64,000 nt of DNA from JAGQSZ01 sp049647585 (GTDB taxonomy: Bacteria; Actinomycetota; Acidimicrobiia; Acidimicrobiales; Microtrichaceae), in assembly GCA_049647585.1 (NCBI GenBank), contig JBARXY010000011.1, positions 351,326 to 415,325 on the forward strand, read 5' to 3'. Every line of letters begins with the position of its first letter. The stretch's first letter is position 1. A model generated the notes under the pieces. That model had not been told where the DNA came from. It worked only from the letters and a program-made list of their open reading frames with translations, and searched no databases. Positions 50,827 through 58,740 of the stretch are shown piece after piece. The position numbers were made by a program, and so were the translations under genes.

Positions 50827-52734
50827 TCAGAACGACAGCACGTTCATAGCCCCGAGATGTTCCATCACCTGCGCGGCTGCCTGCTGCGGGGTGCAGGCGG
50901 TGGTGTCGATGATGACATCGGCGTTCTCGGGCTCCTCGTAGGGCGAGTCCACACCGGTGAAGTTGGAAAGCTCCCCTTGGCGCGCCTTCTGGTACAAGCC
51001 CTTTGGATCCCGCTGTTCGGCGACCGCTAGAGGCGTGTCGACGAAGACCTCACAGAAGCGACCCTCCCCGACCAGTTCACGGGCCATCCGGCGTTCTGCG
51101 CTGAACGGTGAGATGAACGACACCACGACGATCAGACCGGCGTCCGCCATCAGCGCCGACACCTCGGCCACCCTGCGGATGTTCTCGACCCGATCTGCGT
51201 CGGTGAAACCCAGGTCCTGATTGAGACCGTGACGGACGTTGTCGCCGTCGAGGATGTAGGTGTGAAGTCCGAGCGCGTGCAGATTCTGTTCCAGCTGGTT
51301 GGCGATGGTCGACTTACCCGACCCCGACAGCCCTGTCAGCCAGACGACCGCGGGCTTGTGACCCTTGATGCGGCTGCGCGATTCGGTCGTGACGTCAATG
51401 GTCTGCCAGGTCACGTTCTGTGAGCGGTGCAGCGCGAAGGTGAGCATCCCGACCCCGACCGTTGCGTTGGTAAGGCGGTCGATGATGACGAAACCGCCGG
51501 TGTCCCGGCTCTGTTCATAGGCGTCGAAGGGCACGACCCTGTCCGTCGCCAAGGTGCAGACACCGACCTCGTTCAGTTCCAGCGTCGGTGCCGAAAGGCG
51601 TTCGAGGGTGTTGACGTTGACCTTGTACTTGGGCTGATGGAGCGTGACCCCGACGGTGGCGGTGCCGAGCTTCATCAGATACGGACGCCCCGGGAGCATC
51701 GCGTCCTCGCTCATCCAGACAACGGTTGCTTCGAACTGGTCGGCCACCTGCGCCGGTTCGGACGAGGCACAGAGCAGGTCCCCCCGGCTGATGTCGATCT
51801 CATCGGCAAGGGTCAACACGACGGACTGTCCGGCTGTCGCTTCGGGCAGATCTCCTGCCATGGTGACGATCCGGCTCACCGTCGACTCGGTCCCGCTGGG
51901 CAGGACGGTGACCGCGTCGCCCTCCTTGATCGACCCGGAGGTGATCAGGCCGGCAAATCCTCGGAAGTCATGGCTCGACCGGTTGACCCACTGGACCGGC
52001 ATACGGAACTTGGTGGTGCCACGGGACCTGTCGACGTCGACGGTTTCGAGGTAGTTCATCAGCGTCGGACCCGTGTACCACGGGGTCCTGGGGCTGAGAG
52101 TGGTCACGTTGTCGCCATCGAGTGCCGAGACGGGAATGCAGGTCGTGTCGTGCAATCCGAGTTCAGCGGCGAACTCCTCGAAGTCCGTCCGGATTTCGTT
52201 GAAGGTGTCTTGTGAAAAGTCCACCAGGTCGATCTTGTTGATTGCCACCACAACGGACTTGATGCCGATGAGATTCACCAGATAGGTGTGCCGTCGGGTC
52301 TGGGTCAGAACCCCCTTGCGTGCGTCGACCAGAATGACCGCGGCGTCCGCCGTCGACGCTCCGGTCACCATGTTGCGCGTGTACTGCTCGTGGCCCGGTG
52401 TGTCGGCCACCACGAACTTGCGAGCGGCGGTCGAGAAGTAGCGGTAGGCCACATCGATCGTGATGCCCTGTTCGCGCTCGGCGGCGAGTCCGTCGACCAG
52501 CAGGGCCAGGTCCAGCGAGTCTCCTTGGGTGCCGACTTTCTTGGAATCGACTTCGAGCGCCGCCAACTGGTCCTCGAAGATCATGTGGGACTCGTAGAGG
52601 ACCCGACCGATCAGCGTGCTCTTGCCGTCGTCGACGCTGCCGCAGGTGATGAAGCGAAGCTGCGTCTTGTTCAGGTTGTCATCGAGGTATCCGGCGATGT
52701 CGTCGCGGATGAGTTCCTGCTCTTCGGTGGCCAT
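50827..52734 (-). CDS. cysNC: Bifunctional sulfate adenylyltransferase subunit 1 / APS kinase
   Basis: 635 aa. Residues 1-~440 are an EF-Tu-like GTPase: FITCGSVDDGKSTLIGRVLYES, ADTPGHEQYTRNMVTGAS and VVAINKIDLVD, followed by two beta-barrel domains. Residues ~450-635 are APS kinase: VVWLTGLSGSGKSTIANQL, LDGDNVRHGLNQDLGFTDADRVENIRR and GLYQKARQGELSNFTGVDSPYE. The first half activates sulfate to APS with CysD under GTP hydrolysis; the second phosphorylates APS to PAPS. Starts directly after the cysD stop. Confidence 0.96.
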   Translation of the reverse strand: MATEEQELIRDDIAGYLDDNLNKTQLRFITCGSVDDGKSTLIGRVLYESHMIFEDQLAALEVDSKKVGTQGDSLDLALLVDGLAAEREQGITIDVAYRYFSTAARKFVVADTPGHEQYTRNMVTGASTADAAVILVDARKGVLTQTRRHTYLVNLIGIKSVVVAINKIDLVDFSQDTFNEIRTDFEEFAAELGLHDTTCIPVSALDGDNVTTLSPRTPWYTGPTLMNYLETVDVDRSRGTTKFRMPVQWVNRSSHDFRGFAGLITSGSIKEGDAVTVLPSGTESTVSRIVTMAGDLPEATAGQSVVLTLADEIDISRGDLLCASSEPAQVADQFEATVVWMSEDAMLPGRPYLMKLGTATVGVTLHQPKYKVNVNTLERLSAPTLELNEVGVCTLATDRVVPFDAYEQSRDTGGFVIIDRLTNATVGVGMLTFALHRSQNVTWQTIDVTTESRSRIKGHKPAVVWLTGLSGSGKSTIANQLEQNLHALGLHTYILDGDNVRHGLNQDLGFTDADRVENIRRVAEVSALMADAGLIVVVSFISPFSAERRMARELVGEGRFCEVFVDTPLAVAEQRDPKGLYQKARQGELSNFTGVDSPYEEPENADVIIDTTACTPQQAAAQVMEHLGAMNVLSF

Positions 52735-53640
52735 TTAGAAATACCCTTCCTGCTTCTTCTTCTCCATGGACCCCGAGGAGTCGAAGTCGATCACCCGCCC
52801 TGAACGCTCGGAGGTGGTGGTCAGGAGCATCTCCTGGATCACATCGATGAGGGTGTCGGCATTGCTCTCGACGGCGCCCGTCAGCGGGTAACAGCCGAGG
52901 GTTCGGAACCGGACGCTCCTCATCTGGGGAACCTCGTCGGGCAGAAGGGGAAAGCGATCGTCGTCGACCATGATGAGGGTTCCGTCACGTTCGACCACCG
53001 GCCGTGGTGCAGCCAAGTACAGCGGGACGATCGGGATCTCCTCCCGGTAGATGTACTGCCAGATATCGAGTTCGGTCCAGTTCGACAAGGGAAACACCCG
53101 CAGGCTCTCACCGACACGGTGACGAACGTTGTAGGTACGCCAGAGTTCCGGGCGCTGCTGCTTCGGATCCCAGCGGTGCTGCGAGGTCCTGATCGAGAAG
53201 ATCCGCTCCTTCGCCCGTGACTTCTCCTCGTCCCGTCGTGCTCCTCCGAAGGCAACATCGAACTTGTACTTGTCGAGCGCCTGCTTCAACCCTTCGGTCT
53301 TCCAGATGTCGGTGTGGACCGCGGATCCGTGGTCGAAGGGGTTGATCGAGCGGTCGATTGCCTCGGGATTCTGGTGGATGAGCAGTTCCGCCCCAGATTC
53401 CTCGGCAACCCGGTCCCTGAACTCATACATCTGCTTGAACTTCCACGTCGTGTCGACATGAAGCAGTGGAAACGGGGGCGGGCTGGGAAAGAAGGCCTTG
53501 CGGGCAAGGTGCAACATCACCGTGCTGTCTTTGCCGACCGAATACATCATCACCGGGTTCTCGGCCTCGGCGACCGCCTCTCGCATGATGTGGATCGACT
53601 CGGATTCGAGTTGATCCAGATTCGTCATGCTCTTGGTCAT
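52735..53640 (-). CDS. cysD: Sulfate adenylyltransferase subunit 2
   Basis: 301 aa. MMYSVGKDSTVMLHLARKAF is the PP-loop, with LLHVDTTWKFKQMYEFRD, VAFGGARRDEEKSRAKERIFS and RVFPLSNWTELDIWQYI completing the ATP-pyrophosphatase fold. Catalyses ATP + sulfate to APS with CysN. The RBS GGGAGCAGGG lies just upstream of ATG 53640. First gene of a cysD-cysNC operon, divergent from an Rrf2 regulator. Confidence 0.96.
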   Translation of the reverse strand: MTKSMTNLDQLESESIHIMREAVAEAENPVMMYSVGKDSTVMLHLARKAFFPSPPPFPLLHVDTTWKFKQMYEFRDRVAEESGAELLIHQNPEAIDRSINPFDHGSAVHTDIWKTEGLKQALDKYKFDVAFGGARRDEEKSRAKERIFSIRTSQHRWDPKQQRPELWRTYNVRHRVGESLRVFPLSNWTELDIWQYIYREEIPIVPLYLAAPRPVVERDGTLIMVDDDRFPLLPDEVPQMRSVRFRTLGCYPLTGAVESNADTLIDVIQEMLLTTTSERSGRVIDFDSSGSMEKKKQEGYF

Positions 53641-53693
53641 TGCCCTGCTCCCTGGAACCCGGAATCTTCTTGGACGCCGGATAGTTATGCGTA

Positions 53694-53721
53694 TTGTTAG
53701 TCTTGGAACCTAAGAATGTAA
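53694..53721 (-). promoter_or_regulatory. cysD promoter
   Basis: On the minus strand TTACAT (53721-53716), 16-nt spacer, TAACAA (53699-53694). The 5' leader would be ~45 nt. The spacer is occupied exactly by the 53701-53715 dyad. Confidence 0.55.
53701..53715. promoter_or_regulatory. Dyad within cysD promoter, candidate Rrf2 operator
   Basis: TCTTGGAACCTAAGA is a near-palindrome (TCTTGG / CC(T)AAGA, one extra base). It lies between the -35 and -10 hexamers of the cysD promoter and ~34 bp upstream of the rrf2 -10 box, so a bound dimer could block cysD and tune rrf2. Confidence 0.55.
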
Positions 53722-53748
53722 TGGATCGCCTATAAGATACCGGTTTGT

Positions 53749-53754
53749 TAGCCT
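53749..53754 (+). promoter_or_regulatory. -10 box of leaderless promoter (rrf2)
   Basis: TAGCCT, 6 nt before ATG 53761; a stronger-looking TATAAGAT lies 19 nt further upstream and may be a second promoter. Confidence 0.5.
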
Positions 53755-53760
53755 CGTGCA

Positions 53761-54234
53761 ATGAGGATCCCGGCCAAGGTCGACTACGCAATCCGCGCAA
53801 TGGCCGAAATTGCCGCCCACGACGGGCCCATCAAGGCCGACGCGATCGCCGTCGCACAGGACCTACCGATCAGCTATCTGGTCGGAATTCTGGGGGATCT
53901 TCGGAGGGGCCGCCTGGTCAGCAGCCAAAGAGGTCCGGACGGCGGCTTCGTCCTGGATCGTCCTGCGAGCGAAATCGCCCTGGCGGACATTTTCCGTGTC
54001 ATCGACGGACCGCTCGCCGAGGTGCACGACCTGAGCCTCAGCAATCTGACCTACAAGGCCCCCGCCGCCGACCTGCGCGACATCTGGATAGCTGTCAGAG
54101 CAAGCCTCCGACGGGTGCTCGAGTCCGTTACCCTCCAGGACCTGATCGAACGCCGCCTTCCCGAACATATCGAGGAACTGGTGGACGAATACGAGACCTC
54201 CATGGCGCACTCGGGACATGGCAAGGAGCGATGA
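53761..54234 (+). CDS. Rrf2-family transcriptional regulator (CymR-like)
   Basis: 157 aa. Winged helix: RIPAKVDYAIRAMAEIAAH, AIAVAQDLPISYLVGILGDLRRGRLVSSQRGPDGGFVLDRPASEIALADIFRVIDG, the exact Rrf2 pattern. There is no cysteine in the protein, so unlike IscR/NsrR it cannot hold an Fe-S cluster and more likely senses a metabolite or partner protein, as CymR senses cysteine via CysK. Divergent position to cysD-cysNC argues that it controls sulfate assimilation. The C-terminal ~55 residues are a helical dimerisation/tail region. Confidence 0.9.
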   Translation: MRIPAKVDYAIRAMAEIAAHDGPIKADAIAVAQDLPISYLVGILGDLRRGRLVSSQRGPDGGFVLDRPASEIALADIFRVIDGPLAEVHDLSLSNLTYKAPAADLRDIWIAVRASLRRVLESVTLQDLIERRLPEHIEELVDEYETSMAHSGHGKER

Positions 54235-54271
54235 CGAAGAGCCTCTGACTCTGCCGCTGCCAGTGCCGCTG

Positions 54272-54592
54272 TCAATGCGCGCCCGTCACCTTGAGGCCCA
54301 CTATGGCGACGATCAGCAGCACCAGAAATCCGATTCTGGCGACCGTTGCCGGCTCCCCGTTCCACCCGATGCCATAGACCGCTGCGCCTACGGCACCGAT
54401 ACCGACCCACACTCCGTATGCAGTTCCGATGGGTATCGTCTCGCTCGCCTTGGCAAGGGCCACCATGCTCGCTGTCAGCAGAACCAGGAACAGCAGGGTC
54501 GGAAGCGGTCTGGTCAGGCCGTTAGTCGATGGAAGGGTGGATGCCCACCCGACTTCGAGCAGACCGGCGACAACAAGCAGAATCCAGGACAT
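54272..54592 (-). CDS. gdx: SMR-family guanidinium exporter
   Basis: 106 aa, four TM helices. WILLVVAGLLEVGWASTL carries the essential membrane Glu; PIGTAYGVWVGIGAVGAAVYGI is the SugE/Gdx-type signature rather than the EmrE type. Exports guanidinium by proton antiport. AGGAGA lies 6 nt upstream of ATG 54592, directly after a guanidine-III riboswitch, which independently supports the guanidinium assignment. Confidence 0.92.
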   Translation of the reverse strand: MSWILLVVAGLLEVGWASTLPSTNGLTRPLPTLLFLVLLTASMVALAKASETIPIGTAYGVWVGIGAVGAAVYGIGWNGEPATVARIGFLVLLIVAIVGLKVTGAH

Positions 54593-54602
54593 CTCGTCTC
54601 CT

Positions 54603-54645
54603 GAGCCCGTCTTTGCGTCTGCCGGTACGGGACACCCTCGTCGGC
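54603..54645 (-). ncRNA. Guanidine-III riboswitch
   Basis: On the minus strand the RNA begins GCCGACGAGGGTGTCCCGTA, closes its first stem with CGGC, and ends with CAAAGACGGGCTC. This matches the compact guanidine-III (ykkC-III) class: stem GCCG/CGGC, conserved ACGAGG-G, and a pseudoknot in which CCCGT of the loop pairs with ACGGG at the 3' end. The 3' pseudoknot strand is 4-8 nt before the AGGAGA RBS of gdx, so ligand binding probably controls translation start. Recognised by eye from the conserved bases. Confidence 0.85.
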
Positions 54646-54707
54646 AGTAGCCGGTTGTCCCGGCTGACTTGTCGCGAGCCTAGTCAGTTCGTGCGCGGAG
54701 ACTCTTC

Positions 54708-55547
54708 GTGCACCGTTCCAACACAGCGGCCACACTCGCGGGGATGATGAACTGGTCCGAGGCAATCTCAATCAAGACCGCCGGCGAACGATCTTTCGAG
54801 GCCCATATCGACGAACATTGGACCTCGCTACAGGGAGCCCACGGAGGGATTGTCGCGGCTCTTGCCCTTCGAGCCAGCGAGGAAGTCCTCCTCTCGGAAC
54901 TTGAAGTCGACAGTGCGACGACACTGCGGGCGGCGACCTTCGGTTACGTGAGCGGCAACTCGATCGGCGATGTCGACATCGACGTTGAAGTCATTCGGCG
55001 CGGCCGGGCGATGGTCACCACCCACGTCCGGACGAGCCAGGTCGACAAGACCACGACGGTCGCACGATTCCACCACTCGACCCCATGGGAAGGGGCCGAG
55101 TTCAGCGATGCGCCGCCCATGCCGGTCAGACCCGAGGGGACCGTCCGACTCAAATGGGGTGACGAGCCGGCCCACCTGAACAATGTCGAAACCCACCTCC
55201 ACCCCGACACGGCTCTGTTCGCGGGAACCGAACGCGCCGAATGGCTCGCCTGGTGCCGCCCGCTCGAGGGATCCACGTTCGACACGGCGTGGCTGGTCAT
55301 GTTCGGCGACTACTTCCCGCCCGCAGTGTTCACCCATGTCACGGTCCCAGTTCGAGCGGTGACGATCGAGTATTCGATCCAGGTTCACAGCGCCGCAGGT
55401 GAGTGGACCCTTGGCGACGACGAGTACCTGGCAGCCCGGATGCATGCGTTCCACTCACACGACGGCTTCGCGGTCGAGGACGGCTGGATCTACCTGCCCG
55501 ATGGGACTCTGCTGGCGACGGTGCGGCAATCCCGACTGGCGGGTTGA
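54708..55547 (+). CDS. TesB-like acyl-CoA thioesterase family protein
   Basis: 279 aa double-hotdog protein. First hotdog: HIDEHWTSLQGAHGGIVAALALRA, EVIRRGRAMVTTHVRTSQVDKTT; second: FDTAWLVMFGDYFPPAVF, TIEYSIQVH and DGWIYLPDGTLLATVRQSRL. This matches the actinobacterial thioesterase family often found with fatty-acid or polyketide genes. GTG 54708 has GGAGA 6-7 nt upstream; ATG 54744 is an alternative. Hydrolyses acyl-CoA, chain length unknown. Confidence 0.85.
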   Translation: MHRSNTAATLAGMMNWSEAISIKTAGERSFEAHIDEHWTSLQGAHGGIVAALALRASEEVLLSELEVDSATTLRAATFGYVSGNSIGDVDIDVEVIRRGRAMVTTHVRTSQVDKTTTVARFHHSTPWEGAEFSDAPPMPVRPEGTVRLKWGDEPAHLNNVETHLHPDTALFAGTERAEWLAWCRPLEGSTFDTAWLVMFGDYFPPAVFTHVTVPVRAVTIEYSIQVHSAAGEWTLGDDEYLAARMHAFHSHDGFAVEDGWIYLPDGTLLATVRQSRLAG

Positions 55548-55598
55548 TAGGCCGACTGACAACGCGACCGAACCGAGCGACAGGTCGGAGCAGGCAGA

Positions 55599-56633
55599 TC
55601 AGATCGGGCAGAACGCCCAGATGTCGAGGTCGAGCAGAACTCCCGCGGCGTACTTTCCATCCTCGCCTCGCAGGGTCATCGACTCGTCGCGACCCTTGGT
55701 GGCAACGAGTCGCAGTCGCAACGCGCCGACACCGGGCGCATCAGTCTCGGCCTTGTCCAGAACCTCGGACCAGGCATAGACGGTGTCGCCGGCGAACGCT
55801 GGTGCGGTGTGGGCACCGGCGTTGATAGCGGCGATCAACTGTGCGTTTGCCAGGCCGTTGAACGAAAGCGCCCGGGCCATCGAAATGATGTGTCCGCCGT
55901 AGATCAAGCGCGTGCCGTCAGGGCGGGCCTCGACATTGAAGTGGACCTTGGCGGTGTTCTGCCAGAGGCGGGTTGCCATCATGTGCTCGGCGTCGGTCAG
56001 GGTGACGCCGTCGACGTGATCGATCTTCTCTCCCACCTCGTAGTCACTGAAACGGTGAGGCTCCCCGGCGGCGGCGAAGTCGTAGTTCGAAAAGTTCAAC
56101 CCCGACGGGACGATCAGATCGGACGCTGCAACCGACTTGGCCAACTCGGGCACCGAGGCTTCGGGCGCGGCTGCGGAGTGGTCGCGCTTGTGGACCATGA
56201 CCCAGCGCGCCCAGTCGATGACGGTCTCCCCGTGCTGATCCACGGCGGTCGAGCGCACATAGACCACGCCAGTCTTGCCGTTCGAGTTCTCCTTCAGACC
56301 GATCACCTCGGACGAGGTGCTGATGGTGTCACCCGGAACGAGCGGGCGGTGGAAACGGCATTCGGCATATCCCAGGTTGGCGACCGCGTTCAGCGAAACG
56401 TCGGGGACGGTCTTGCCGAACGCGATGTGGAATCCGATCAACTCCTCGACCGGCGGGGTCATCAGGCCGGACTCCGCAGCGAAGACCGCCGAGGAGGGCA
56501 GCGCGAAGCGTGTCGGGTAGAGCGCTCCGTACAGAGCCCGGTCACCCTCGGTGACGGTCCTGGGTGTGGCGTGCTGAATCACCTGGCCCAGTTCGAAGTC
56601 CTCAAAGAAATTCCCGGGATTGGTCTTGCTCAT
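55599..56633 (-). CDS. meaC: Mesaconyl-CoA hydratase (beta-methylmalyl-CoA dehydratase)
   Basis: 344 aa, two MaoC-like hotdog halves. The N-terminus SKTNPGNFFEDFELGQVIQHATPRT, then FGKTVPDVSLNAVANLGYAECRF, TSSEVIGLKENSNGKTGVVYVRST and RWVMVHKRD match the Mch/MeaC family closely. The enzyme interconverts mesaconyl-CoA and beta-methylmalyl-CoA in the ethylmalonyl-CoA pathway for acetyl-CoA assimilation and in related CoA pathways. Partner genes (ccr, ecm, mcl) are not in the window. RBS AAGGTGAG precedes ATG 56633. Confidence 0.88.
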   Translation of the reverse strand: MSKTNPGNFFEDFELGQVIQHATPRTVTEGDRALYGALYPTRFALPSSAVFAAESGLMTPPVEELIGFHIAFGKTVPDVSLNAVANLGYAECRFHRPLVPGDTISTSSEVIGLKENSNGKTGVVYVRSTAVDQHGETVIDWARWVMVHKRDHSAAAPEASVPELAKSVAASDLIVPSGLNFSNYDFAAAGEPHRFSDYEVGEKIDHVDGVTLTDAEHMMATRLWQNTAKVHFNVEARPDGTRLIYGGHIISMARALSFNGLANAQLIAAINAGAHTAPAFAGDTVYAWSEVLDKAETDAPGVGALRLRLVATKGRDESMTLRGEDGKYAAGVLLDLDIWAFCPI

Positions 56634-56687
56634 TTCTCACCTTCGACGTCGCGCTGTGGGCAGCGTCGAATGTACAAGCGGCCAGCC

Positions 56688-56717
56688 GACAGTTCCCATC
56701 CAGACAGTTCCCGTTGC
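56688..56717. repeat. 15-bp duplication in intergenic region
   Basis: GACAGTTCCC-led units at 56688-56702 and 56703-56717 in the divergent gap between the mesaconyl-CoA hydratase and SnoaL-like genes. Confidence 0.75.
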
Positions 56718-56797
56718 GCGGTCCGGCCTCCACAAGACCGATACGATGCCTGCGTCAGAGGCCGTTCAGAGACCGGTCATCAGAGGGGGACACACAC

Positions 56798-57235
56798 GTG
56801 GATATTGCATCGCAGAGTGCCGAAGCCGTGGAATTGGTCGAGAAGTTCTGGGCGACACTCGCGGTGCGCGATTTCGATGGCGTGGGGGCATTCATGGCAC
56901 CCGATGGCCACTACGTCGACGTCCCGGTGAAGGACCTCGACGTGGGTGCCTACGGCCCTGCCGAAACCGCCGCACGGTTGCGACTCGGCCTGGCGCCACT
57001 CGCCGCCTATGAGGTCCACGACGGTCCGATCATCACTGCCAACGGCTTTGTCGTGACCGAACACTCCGAGACCTGGACCTGGGAGGAGGGGGCGACCGTA
57101 ACGCTGCCGTTCGCCTCGGTCATGCAGGTGGCCGACGGCAAAGTCACACGTTGGTGGGACTACTTCGACCTCAGCACTCTGATGAACGCCGCCCCACCTT
57201 GGTGGATCGAACACATCGCAAACGGCTACAAGTAG
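56798..57235 (+). CDS. SnoaL-like / NTF2-fold protein
   Basis: 145 aa from GTG 56798, with AGGGGGA 7 nt upstream; an upstream in-frame extension to 56564 has no family character. VEKFWATLAVRDFDGVGAFMAPDGHYVDVPV opens the cone-shaped NTF2 fold; TLPFASVMQVADGKVTRWWDYFDLSTLM closes it, as in limonene-epoxide-hydrolase/SnoaL relatives. Catalytic Arg-Asp pairs of epoxide hydrolases are not evident, so function is open. Confidence 0.82.
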   Translation: MDIASQSAEAVELVEKFWATLAVRDFDGVGAFMAPDGHYVDVPVKDLDVGAYGPAETAARLRLGLAPLAAYEVHDGPIITANGFVVTEHSETWTWEEGATVTLPFASVMQVADGKVTRWWDYFDLSTLMNAAPPWWIEHIANGYK

Positions 57236-57259
57236 CGGTGCAGCCGGACGCCGGATCGG

Positions 57260-57703
57260 CTACGGCGCTGGTTCGCAGATCACCACCGGTATGTCCCTGT
57301 CGGTGTTGGCCTGATATCCGTCGTAGCCCTTGTAGGCAGCAATGATCGTCGGCCACAACGACTTCTTCTCGTCCGCCGACGCGGTGCGGGCGGTCATGGC
57401 CCTGACACTGCCGTCGATCGTCAGCTCGACCTTGGGATTGGCGACCAGGTTCTTGTACCAGTCGGGGTGCTGGGAGTAGCCGCCCTTGGATGCGATGAGC
57501 ACGACTCGGTCGTCCTCGCAGATCGGGGCGGTCAGCATCGTTGAGCGCCGCTCACCGGACTTACGACCGATGGTGTGGAGCTCGACCGGCTTCATGCCGA
57601 GGATGGAGCGAGGAAAGCGGCCTCCGGTGACAGCCAGCAATGCTCGATGGCCCGTCTCGAGCACCCAGGCTCCGGCGGCTATGCCCTTGTCCGAATTCGT
57701 CAT
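57260..57703 (-). CDS. DDN-type deazaflavin (F420)-dependent nitroreductase-family protein
   Basis: 147 aa. PVELHTIGRKSGERRSTMLTAPI, VLIASKGGYSQHPDWYKNLVANPKVELTI and GYDGYQANTDRDIPVVI are the family blocks; the Arg/Lys-Ser loop binds F420 phosphate. Paralogue of the 41286 gene but with an extra hydrophobic N-terminal helix. CAGAAT lies 6 nt upstream of ATG 57703. Confidence 0.9.
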   Translation of the reverse strand: MTNSDKGIAAGAWVLETGHRALLAVTGGRFPRSILGMKPVELHTIGRKSGERRSTMLTAPICEDDRVVLIASKGGYSQHPDWYKNLVANPKVELTIDGSVRAMTARTASADEKKSLWPTIIAAYKGYDGYQANTDRDIPVVICEPAP

Positions 57704-57786
57704 TTCCCGATTCTGTCAGAACTATGAACTTCAGTAACACACCGAGCTGGCCGATACTGGTGGCCAACTCAACGAGGAGTGTTTCA

Positions 57787-58683
57787 ATGTCGCGTTTTCA
57801 AAGATGCCGTCGCGGTCTAGTTGTGGCCATCTCGGTCGTCGCCGCAATTTCGCTCGTCGGATGCGGGCAGAGCGAGCCGACAGCCGCAAAGGCAACCAGC
57901 GGAGAACGCGGTGCGTCCACCGCCGACAATCCGAAGTCCGACAACCAGAAGTCCGAGGACCACAAGTCGGGTGAGGAGCTGACACCAACAGCCATCCTGA
58001 CCCGGGCTGCCAAGGAAACTGCCGAACACAAGTCGTTCAAGATGCGCATGATGATGACGGCCGACGGCGTGACAGCCATGGACATGACATCGCTCACCTC
58101 GGCCGACGGCAAGATGCAGAAGTCGACGATCAAGTCCGACGAGATCGGCGAGATGACGATGATCATCATCGACGGAGTGGTCTACTACCAGTTCCCGGGC
58201 CTTCCTGACGGCAAGGAGTGGGTCAAGATGGACTCCGCCGACATGATGGGATCCATGGGAATCGACCCCGGCGCCCTGGCCGAGCAGAACTCGAACGCAC
58301 TCGCAATGCTCAACGACCTGAGCGAGGACGTCGAGGTTGTCGGTGAGGACAAGATCGAAGGCATGACTTCGGTGCACTACCTGTACACCTTCGATGTGGA
58401 CAGCATGATGAAGGGCGCATTGGACAACGGAGTCCTCGACGGTGACGCCGCCGATGCGGCCGACCTGTTCGGCGGGAAGTCGGACATGAACGTGTGGGTC
58501 GGCGAGGACGGGCTGATCCGCCGCGTCGCGTACGAGATGAACACCAGCGGTGGGGGCTCAGACATGCCCGGCTCGTTCGCGTACGAAATGACCTTCACCG
58601 ACTACGGAGCGAACCTCGACTTCGCTGCACCAGACCCATCATCGACAATGTCGATGTCCGATCTCATGACCGAGACATCCTGA
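57787..58683 (+). CDS. Lipoprotein, LppX/LprG-like or DUF-type lipid-binding fold
   Basis: 298 aa. N-terminal signal with lipobox LVGC (Cys ~residue 26), a Ser/Lys/Asp linker of 15-bp repeat origin (DNPKSDNQKSEDHKS), then a single mixed alpha/beta domain: TRAAKETAEHKSFKMRMMMTADG, MTMIIIDGVVYYQFP, DLSEDVEVVGEDKIEGMTSVHYLYTFDVD, VWVGEDGLIRRVAYEM. The layout resembles LolA/LppX-like lipoproteins of Actinobacteria. GAGGAG lies 7-8 nt upstream of ATG 57787. Anchored outside the membrane; ligand unknown. Confidence 0.8.
   Translation: MSRFQRCRRGLVVAISVVAAISLVGCGQSEPTAAKATSGERGASTADNPKSDNQKSEDHKSGEELTPTAILTRAAKETAEHKSFKMRMMMTADGVTAMDMTSLTSADGKMQKSTIKSDEIGEMTMIIIDGVVYYQFPGLPDGKEWVKMDSADMMGSMGIDPGALAEQNSNALAMLNDLSEDVEVVGEDKIEGMTSVHYLYTFDVDSMMKGALDNGVLDGDAADAADLFGGKSDMNVWVGEDGLIRRVAYEMNTSGGGSDMPGSFAYEMTFTDYGANLDFAAPDPSSTMSMSDLMTETS
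57925..57969. repeat. 15-bp tandem repeat in lipoprotein linker
   Basis: Three units (57925, 57940, 57955) of the GACAA.C.GAAGTCC type encode DNPKS/DNQKS/EDHKS directly after the lipidated N-terminus. Confidence 0.88.
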
Positions 58684-58728
58684 CGCTCGCAGCCTGGCAG
58701 GGACCCGGGCCGAAACGAGGCGGGACCT

Positions 58729-58734
58729 TAGACT
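58729..58734 (+). promoter_or_regulatory. -10 box of leaderless promoter (LLM oxidoreductase)
   Basis: TAGACT, 6 nt before ATG 58741. Confidence 0.55.
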
Positions 58735-58740
58735 CGCCTG

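Noticed and set aside
55809..56930. 373-codon plus-strand open frame opposite the mesaconyl-CoA hydratase
   Set aside because: Antisense shadow; the minus-strand protein matches the MeaC family along its whole length.
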